DNA of 9,587 bases, from the NCBI GenBank assembly GCA_046597185.1, contig JBKJLF010000016.1, positions 1-9,587 on the forward strand, read 5' to 3'. The notes beneath the pieces were generated by a model. It searched no databases, had not been told where the DNA came from, and saw only the letters and a program-made list of their open reading frames with translations. The translations under genes were made by a program, and so were the position numbers. How positions within the stretch are numbered: the stretch's first letter is position 1; the number at the start of each line of letters is the position of its first letter. This document shows positions 1-5,600 of the stretch, in pieces. The DNA is from CAMBDR01 sp046597185. Lineage in GTDB: Bacteria > Pseudomonadota > Gammaproteobacteria > Burkholderiales > Burkholderiaceae_D.

Positions 1-468
1 ATCGTAGCCGCGTGGGCTAAATGGCACCAAGGCCACAAGCTCCAGAAACGCTTTGACTGTCATGGTTCGCACAACTGTTAGCGTACAATGCCCCGGCGGG
101 TCACCGTCGTATGCCAAAACCAAACCGTTCGGAATTGGATGACCCTGATCAATTCCCCACCAGTGCAATTTTTTCTGTTTGCTTTTATCAATGAGATTGC
201 GCATCGTATCGTCTACCCGCACTAATCCAGCGGGTAATTGCTTTTCCAAGAATAAGGAAATGCCTTGGCCGGGTTGCACCACGAAATCGGTGGTTTGCGG
301 TTCTTCGATGCGGCCCGGCATATTTTTTATTTTTAAATCAGCATACCGAAGATAATCCACACCCGGTTTCTGGGCCGCACCGCTGCGAAAGGTATCTATT
401 GCCAAATCCACTTCGAGCGCCCAAAGGACAGTTCCTGGATTCGGAAACTTGGTCTCATTGCTTATCAT
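1..468 (-). CDS. Tse2-like ADP-ribosyltransferase toxin, 3' end cut by window edge
   Basis: The frame is open for 156 codons from ATG at 468 to the left edge, with no stop reached. Upstream the frame is closed by two TGA codons at 529-534, and a GGTGA lies just before the ATG, which supports this start. I compared it from memory with P. aeruginosa Tse2, a growth-arresting type VI effector with an ADP-ribosyltransferase-like fold. The GTSVF motif (Ser80) matches GISLF here (Ser71). The strand and turn around IPDGTDIPPDLKV match HPIPNGLVL (residues 110-118). The ATHYTI motif (His122) matches PGHCTL (His127), followed by a similar helix (MTVKAFLELVALV). Both residues I recall as essential in Tse2 are kept. 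The N-terminal LYRA motif seems replaced by LWAL (residues 15-18), so the Arg is missing. A Tsi2-like gene lies upstream, which strengthens the call. No signal peptide is visible, so the protein would be cytoplasmic or delivered by another machine. Confidence 0.62.
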   Translation of the reverse strand, partial: MISNETKFPNPGTVLWALEVDLAIDTFRSGAAQKPGVDYLRYADLKIKNMPGRIEEPQTTDFVVQPGQGISLFLEKQLPAGLVRVDDTMRNLIDKSKQKKLHWWGIDQGHPIPNGLVLAYDGDPPGHCTLTVVRTMTVKAFLELVALVPFSPRGYD

Positions 469-661
469 ATATTCACCCGCCAATTTAGTTTGATAAATTT
501 TCTCATTACAAGTTACACTACACAAATATCATCAGCCGACAAATTGCCATTTTCCACCAATCCGCCTGCCCTGCGAACGGTACTGCCCCTATTTACATTA
601 CAAGTCGTCGTGTTGAACATGATCCCGATTTCACCATTTCCTTCTCACCACAGCTTCACCG
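469..661. other. Intergenic spacer between Tsi2-like and Tse2-like genes
   Basis: The spacer is 193 bases, long for an effector/immunity pair. No plausible minus-strand gene fits. A plus-strand ORF (490-705) overlaps the end of the Tsi2-like gene and has no recognisable content. On the minus strand the stretch carries GTAAATAGGGGC-AGTACCG (about 577-597), close to a motif in the spacer at 2020-2040. It may hold a promoter for the toxin gene, but I see no convincing -35/-10 pair and no terminator hairpin. Confidence 0.5.
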
Positions 662-901
662 CTAACGGTCACTACCGACTAATTTCTCGTAGGACGGCAA
701 ATTAAATCCGGCGGCCAACGCATGTAAATATTCATCACGAAGCGTAGCTAAGGCATTCGTATATAATTCCACGCATTGCTGCAAATCACAACGCTCCTCA
801 TCATTTGAACCCATATGCCGCAATTCTTCATCCATTTCACGAATTTTATGCGATAGGAGTGGGATGACTATCGATAGATTTTTTTCACTTATGGCCCGCA
901 T
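662..901 (-). CDS. Tsi2-like immunity protein
   Basis: This is a 79-residue, almost wholly helical, acidic protein. Compared from memory with P. aeruginosa Tsi2 (77 aa), the immunity protein that binds and neutralises Tse2, it aligns end to end. RELDAQL of Tsi2 matches REMDEEL (residues 20-26), the central Leu-rich helix matches in length, DDLKNAYEQAL matches ATLRDEYLHAL, and the C-terminal GLPPYDRLI matches NLPSYEKLV (residues 67-75). The reading frame could start at TTG 922, seven codons earlier, but ATG 901 gives the same N-terminal length as Tsi2, so I prefer it. It would act in the producer's cytoplasm. It lies upstream of the Tse2-like toxin gene in the same orientation, so the two calls support each other. 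It follows the 50-aa gene after a 55-base gap, so it may share that transcript. Confidence 0.68.
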   Translation of the reverse strand: MRAISEKNLSIVIPLLSHKIREMDEELRHMGSNDEERCDLQQCVELYTNALATLRDEYLHALAAGFNLPSYEKLVGSDR

Positions 902-956
902 ATTCACTTTTCTATTATTCAATTAACGAAAAACTGCAAAGTACCCCCGCTTGGGT

Positions 957-1109
957 TCAACTTTTATCGCTTTGATGCAAAACTTTGAGTGCTAGCTCAT
1001 GTGCTGCCTGCCTAAAAACTTTTTCATTTTTTTCCAAACGCACCAATGCCGCTTCTATACTGGTAACTTCATCGCTTTGCTGTAAATTTTGATCATTCTT
1101 CTCCATCAT
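957..1109 (-). CDS. Small 50-aa helical protein of unknown function, coupled to upstream gene
   Basis: This short gene starts with ATG ATG at 1109, inside the last codons of the 73-aa gene (stop at 1093-1095), and ends in TGA at 957-959. The overlap in another frame is typical of translational coupling. The protein is charged and predicted helical: a polar N-terminus followed by an amphipathic stretch from about residue 17 to 46 (EAALVRLEKNEKVF, then AAHELALKVL). There is no signal peptide or membrane segment. I do not recognise the family. Its position as third member of an overlapping GNAT/73-aa/50-aa unit suggests it belongs to that system, perhaps as a partner or antitoxin-like subunit. 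It is short, so the possibility of a chance ORF remains, but the overlap and the helical repeat of hydrophobic residues argue for a real gene. Confidence 0.5.
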   Translation of the reverse strand: MMEKNDQNLQQSDEVTSIEAALVRLEKNEKVFRQAAHELALKVLHQSDKS

Positions 1110-1314
1110 CGCCTGCCTCCTTAAGTTCTTTTAATAAGCGGCGGTAGTCCAGTTCGGTCTGCGGGCCAAATAGCTTGGTTTCGCCATCCGTGAAGTCTTC
1201 TGTTGCGCCTTCCGGTTTATTGTAGACAACACCGCGCTTCGCCAGTGTCTGCATGGCTTTTGCGATGAGTTCCGCTGCCTCTTCTTCGGTCATGAGTGGG
1301 GTTTTATTTTTCAT
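1093..1314 (-). CDS. Acidic 73-aa protein, partner of the GNAT-like protein
   Basis: This is a 73-residue protein. An N-terminal helix (TEEEAAELIAKAMQTLAKRG) leads into a middle part with VVYNKPEGATEDFTDGETKLFG, and a second helix (LDYRRLLKELKEAG) precedes an acidic end. The gene starts at ATG 1314, within the last codons of the GNAT-like gene (11-base overlap), and its own end overlaps the start of the 50-aa gene, so all three are probably translated in a coupled way. A second ATG seven codons in is possible but has no better ribosome-binding site. I do not recognise a named family. The small size, acidity and overlap with a candidate enzyme fit an antitoxin, immunity protein or regulatory subunit, which is inference only. 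Confidence 0.75.
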   Translation of the reverse strand: MKNKTPLMTEEEAAELIAKAMQTLAKRGVVYNKPEGATEDFTDGETKLFGPQTELDYRRLLKELKEAGDDGEE

Positions 1315-1867
1315 AATTCACCATAATTGATAGATGGGTCACTTTTCCCGCTTTATTTCGTTGTGGTGTATAGCCCATTTGTTGATATTTCTCGATCAGC
1401 GTGATATTCATTGGTTCGACCAGCCAAATTTCGTGGCTTCCGAGCAAACTGGCGTAGGCTGTTGCAGCATAAAATAACATGTTTAACACATTTCCACTTA
1501 ATGGATTTTCATTTGGCTTTCTTGCGATGGTATGGATTTTCAGAATGACCTTATTCTTGGATGGTAAGCCATAACACAATGCGACAAGTTCACCGCTGGA
1601 AACCAGTGCGATATCAAAACGCTTCAGCAAATTGTACTGATGGTAGCGGTTGACCATATCAACCCACGACCAAATCGGACGCTTATGCTTGGCTTCCCAT
1701 TGGTTTTGCCATTGATCAGCCCGAACCGCATCGTTATAAGTAGTTTCCCTAAACGTGACAGGGCTTGCGGGAAAAGCTCGCTGAGTAATGGTATACACCA
1801 AACCACGCAATTGACGATAGCGGGTTTCCACTTCGGAGAAGGTTCTTTTAGCCGGGTTTATTGTCAT
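1304..1867 (-). CDS. GNAT-fold (N-acetyltransferase-like) protein
   Basis: This 187-residue protein has a recognisable GNAT order in its second half. The strand DIALVSSGELVALCYG (residues 85-100) is followed by the strand VILKIHTIAR (107-116), the turn KPNENPLSG (117-125) where acetyl-CoA would sit, the helix NVLNMLFYAATAYASLLG (126-143), the strand EIWLVEP (146-152), and motif-B-like MNITLIEKYQQMGY (153-166). The first 80 residues are helical and rich in Trp and Tyr (WSWVDMVNRYHQYN) and are not assigned. It has no signal peptide. It starts at ATG 1867; an AGGA lies about 15 bases upstream, which is rather far. The gene overlaps the following 73-aa gene. The canonical R/QxxGxG/A loop is not evident, so catalysis is uncertain. 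It could be a toxin that acetylates a target (as in GNAT toxin-antitoxin pairs), a modifying enzyme for a neighbouring effector, or an inactive binding protein. Confidence 0.65.
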   Translation of the reverse strand: MTINPAKRTFSEVETRYRQLRGLVYTITQRAFPASPVTFRETTYNDAVRADQWQNQWEAKHKRPIWSWVDMVNRYHQYNLLKRFDIALVSSGELVALCYGLPSKNKVILKIHTIARKPNENPLSGNVLNMLFYAATAYASLLGSHEIWLVEPMNITLIEKYQQMGYTPQRNKAGKVTHLSIMVNYEK

Positions 1868-2128
1868 AAAAGTATAATTACATCCTGATTGTTTATTACT
1901 TAGTGCCTAAAATTACAAATATTTCTCTCGCTGCATCTGCCATGTGATTTTTCACCATTTGTTCAACACGTTGGCATGGAGGCCGTGACACCTTGCGCTT
2001 TCGTGCCCTCGTGGGCTTTCGGTACAGTTCCCCTATTACCCACTCCACGCTTGGGCGCGAAAAACGTGGTGCGTCCCCTAAAAAATATTGGCTATAAATC
2101 TGCGTTCTTAGCTATTGTTCCTTTTTGC
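1868..2128. other. Intergenic spacer ahead of the accessory array
   Basis: This 261-base spacer separates the Rhs immunity-like gene from the GNAT unit. It contains the degenerate repeat at 2020-2079. The minus strand is open for about 65 codons (roughly 2095 to 1896) but lacks a sensible start and is probably not a gene. The plus-strand ORF at 1976-2161 runs through the same repeat and also looks spurious. A TATACT lies immediately before the GNAT start, too close to be an ordinary promoter. I see no clear terminator for the upstream operon. Confidence 0.5.
2020..2079 (-). repeat. Dispersed REP-like sequence (GGGGACGCACCACG type)
   Basis: Read on the minus strand this stretch begins GGGGACGCACCACG, has a short inverted repeat (CCACG at 2069-2065 with CGTGG at 2049-2045), and ends TAGGGGAACTGTACCG. 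Sequences of the type AAACGTGGTGCGTCCCC are, from memory, common intergenic repeats in proteobacteria, often near REP-associated (Y1) transposases. No transposase gene is present here. Part of it resembles the spacer at 577-597. Confidence 0.4.
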
Positions 2129-2689
2129 TTACTTGCTAACCAACGCTTTGTACCGACTTAGAACATCCTCGTCTACCGAATTTGCTGGAATTTGCAGAAT
2201 AAAGTCACTCTCAATCGCCACATCAAATCCACCCTTTGGGGGCCGGTAATCGGCCAACATCAAAAGTGAATCATTCACAATTCTATAGTTCTTTTGGGCG
2301 AGTGCAATGCGTATACGAACGCCTAATACTTGCCTGACCAATTCTCTTGTGGCAAGTGCCTTCTGGAGCGCCACTTCAATATATTGTGCAGCCCGGTCGA
2401 AATCTTCATCATGATAATGAAAGTGTTCTGCCAGGCCAAGCCATCCGTCTACTTGCTCTTGGTTAAGTGTAATTCGCTTACGTATTGCATCTTCAGCAAG
2501 CGGCAGTTTTCCAATAAAATGATAGTGATTCACCATCATGCCTAATACAAGATATTTTTGAGCCAAGTCTTCCGCAATTTCAAGCATATTACGTAACTCG
2601 GTTTCAACCGCTTCAAATTTTTTTCGGCGGTAAGCAATGGGAAGATTTAGATCAAACTGCCGCATTTTTTCGTAAAAATTCTGTTTCAT
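2129..2689 (-). CDS. TPR-like protein, probable immunity partner of the Rhs tip
   Basis: This 186-residue, soluble, all-helical protein starts four bases after the Rhs stop codon, with a good Shine-Dalgarno (GGGTGA) overlapping that stop, so its translation is tied to that of the Rhs gene. TPR-like helix pairs can be seen at about residues 46-76 (YLVLGMMVNHYHFIGKLPLA, then EDAIRKRI) and 83-113 (WLGLAEHFHYHDEDFDRAAQ, then YIEVALQKAL), with a third, weaker one around 118-146. The C-terminus is acidic (IPANSVDEDVLSRY). There is no signal peptide. Genes placed directly after an Rhs variable tip nearly always encode the cognate immunity protein, and helical-repeat immunity proteins are known. The role is therefore inferred from position. 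A secretion chaperone or adaptor for the Rhs protein is the main alternative. Confidence 0.72.
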   Translation of the reverse strand: MKQNFYEKMRQFDLNLPIAYRRKKFEAVETELRNMLEIAEDLAQKYLVLGMMVNHYHFIGKLPLAEDAIRKRITLNQEQVDGWLGLAEHFHYHDEDFDRAAQYIEVALQKALATRELVRQVLGVRIRIALAQKNYRIVNDSLLMLADYRPPKGGFDVAIESDFILQIPANSVDEDVLSRYKALVSK

Positions 2690-2693
2690 AGGT

Positions 2694-5600
2694 TCACCCT
2701 GGCAACTCGTCAGGCGTCCAAACTGGTGGAGGATCCCCGGGCTTATTTTTCTTCATACAATGTGTATGCCTATCATTCGCCCGGCCCTGACATTGTTTCA
2801 CCGCTCGCTCCCCCAGATTCCAATATTGGTCGCATGCCTCGTACTCCTTTTCCCAAGCGGCTAGGCACGCTTTTGCGCTAACTTTTACAGTACATATTTC
2901 AATAATTTTATCCACTAACCAATTGGGCAAAGGTTTTGGCAACTCTACCGGGTGCGTAGCATACCACCAAGCCACGCCGCCTGTGGCCAGTGCGAGTCCG
3001 CCGTACCAAACTACAAAAACTAACTTGCCAGTCGGGTCCGCAAAAGAGATCGGATTTCCGCCAACATAGGCGTAGGTATTAACCCCGCCTTTTAGCCCAA
3101 TAGGATCAGATTGTAAATACCGCCCCGTCTGGCGATCATAATACCGATGCCAGTTGTAATGCAGGCCTGTCTCCTCATCTTCAACTTGCCCCGGCAATCT
3201 CAAATATGAACTGATAGTCGGATTAATAGTCGTAGCCGTCGGTGTCATAATTGTCGCATTTCCAAATGCATTATAACTAGCACTCCAGACTACGTTCCCC
3301 GCCTTATCCGTCGCTTCCAACGGTGTATTGAGATTATCATAATGGTAATATGCCACCACATCTTGTTCATTGCTATTCTTGGTTTTAATGAACAAAACCC
3401 CCGTTGTAAATGCTGCATTAGGCCTCACACCATATTGCGAGGTTATCTGCGGAAGCCCATTGACCGTGACAGTTTGATCAGAATTAAGCGTAATATTCTG
3501 CTGACTTTCCGCAATCAAACCTTCATCGGCATAAAGATACGTCATACGCTTGGCTTGAGCAAGTGGCGTACCATTCATGCCCCGGTATTGCTCCTTCCAA
3601 ATCCGCCTATCCATCAGATCGTAACCATACCGCGCAATTAAATTGCCGCTACCATCCTTGACTTCACTCAAGCGATTTTGAATATCATGGATGAATTGCG
3701 TAACCTTATTGCCCGGTTCCGTCTTTTTGATCAAATTACCCGTGTCATCGTAATCGTAGGTTGTCGCATCCTGCCCGCTACCCCTTTGCTTCAAACGGTT
3801 GTTTTCATCATAAATCCAATCCCCATTCACGCGGCTATGGTTAGTGCGGTTGGCAACACCATCCAAAGTGAAGGTTTCGGTATCGACCCCGCCACCGCTA
3901 TCAACCGCCGCTTTGGTTAAACGTATTTCATCGTCATAGGTGTAATTGCTGGCACTGCTGCTGTTTAGGGCCACATCATTGCGTTGGCTTTGCTTGAGTT
4001 CTTGCACCTTGCCATAGGTATTGGCAAGCGTCAGCACCGTTTGCTGACTAGGGCTTTTTACCTTCAAGCTGCTGAGGTTAAATAAGCCGTCGTAAGTCGT
4101 CTCTTTCGTGCTACCGCCCGGCAAGGTCGTTTTTAGCGGCGTCAACCATTGAAATTGGTTAACGCTTATTGTGCCCTCACCCGGAATGGTGACCGTTTCC
4201 AATTCGCCATGATTGGTATAGCTGTAATCAATTTTGGTATTATCCGGCCATAATAGGCTGGTTTTCTTGCCAGCTAGGCTATAGCCATAACCATAGCTCA
4301 TCGTGTTACCTGCCGGGTAGGTAACCGTTTCACCCGTCTTGCGATTTGCTTCGTCATAAGCCAAGACAGCACTACTGCTTTGGCTACGCGTATGATCGGT
4401 ATCACTCCATGCGACTAAATTACCAGCATCATCTAGGGAATAGCTCACGGTGCGCACCAATGTATTGGCCGCAGAATATTGCTTGATTTGGGTCAGGCGA
4501 TTTGCATCATCGTAGGTGAACACGCCTTTGTTGCCATTTGGGTCGGTTTGGCTAGCCAATCGTCCTGCTGCATCATAATTTGAAACAATGGCTTGCCCAA
4601 GTGGCCGCACTTCTTTAGTTGCCCGATTATTGCGGTCATATTCATAGCGATGAGTATGGTTATTGGCATCCGTCACTTGCAGTAAATTACCGCGTGCATC
4701 GTAATCCAGCTTGGTTTTATTGTTTAAACGATCTGAGATGACGCTTCTTTGGCGCAAAGAATTATAGGCGACGCTAGTAGTCTTTCCGTAACCATCAACT
4801 TCATTCTTCATCAAGCCGCGTGGGTCATACGTCATGCTTGTGTTTTGCGTGGTTTGATCCGGTTTCACCAAGGTCGTACTAGTCAAGCGTTCCAATTGGT
4901 CGTAGCGGTTGCGCTGGGTATAAGTTGGATAAACCGTTTCAGTAGGCGAATACAAAGACCCCAGCGCACCAGTGCTAGTCCCATCAGGAACGCGATAACT
5001 GTGTTGCGTAGTATTGCTAAGTGCATCTGCCTGCTTGGTAATTTCCAGAAAATTGTCATACTCAAAATCTTGCCTACGCCCGTCTTCATCGGTGGAATTA
5101 ACCAACAACCCTTCCGCGTTGTATTCCATCTTGTACACGCCAGTCACCGCATTGGTGGTGTCTTTACGCCGATTCATCGCGTCATACCGATAAGCCATCG
5201 TCTTGCTACGCGCATCCGTCGCACCACTGCGATTGCCCACCTTGTCATACGTATAACTACGCTTATGGTTCAACGCATCGGTCATGCTCAACAAATTCCC
5301 AGCCGCATCCAAGATATAGCGCGTGGTGTGGTTCAACGGATCAGTCATGCTAACCATATTGCCCGCCCGGTCATACTGCACACGCCAATCAAAATTTTCT
5401 GCATCAACCAGATGATTCACTTGCCCCTGCGCATCGTATTCCATGCTAACCACCGCATCTGGCGTCACGGTGCCATTCACTTCCGTGCGGCCCTTGCGCG
5501 TTACCTTGGTCAACTGCCCCAAGCTATTGCGCTCATATTCCGTTACACGCTGCTCCGGCAGCTCAAACGCTTCAACCATTTTCAGCAAATTGCCCTTGGT

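Noticed and set aside
490..705. 71-aa plus-strand ORF
   Set aside because: It overlaps the Tsi2-like gene on the other strand, has no ribosome-binding site or recognisable content, and its orientation opposes all neighbours.
923..956. Possible terminator after the 50-aa gene
   Set aside because: The only stem is a four-base ACCC/GGGT pair, and the T-run lies well downstream of it; too weak to call.
1896..2095. Minus-strand open stretch of about 65 codons ending in a helical-looking peptide
   Set aside because: There is no usable start until about 20 codons before the stop, and most of it lies in the repeat. A decayed gene end is possible but not supportable.
1976..2161. 61-aa plus-strand ORF
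   Set aside because: It runs through the REP-like repeat and into the end of the TPR-like gene on the opposite strand; this looks like a typical false ORF of such repeats.
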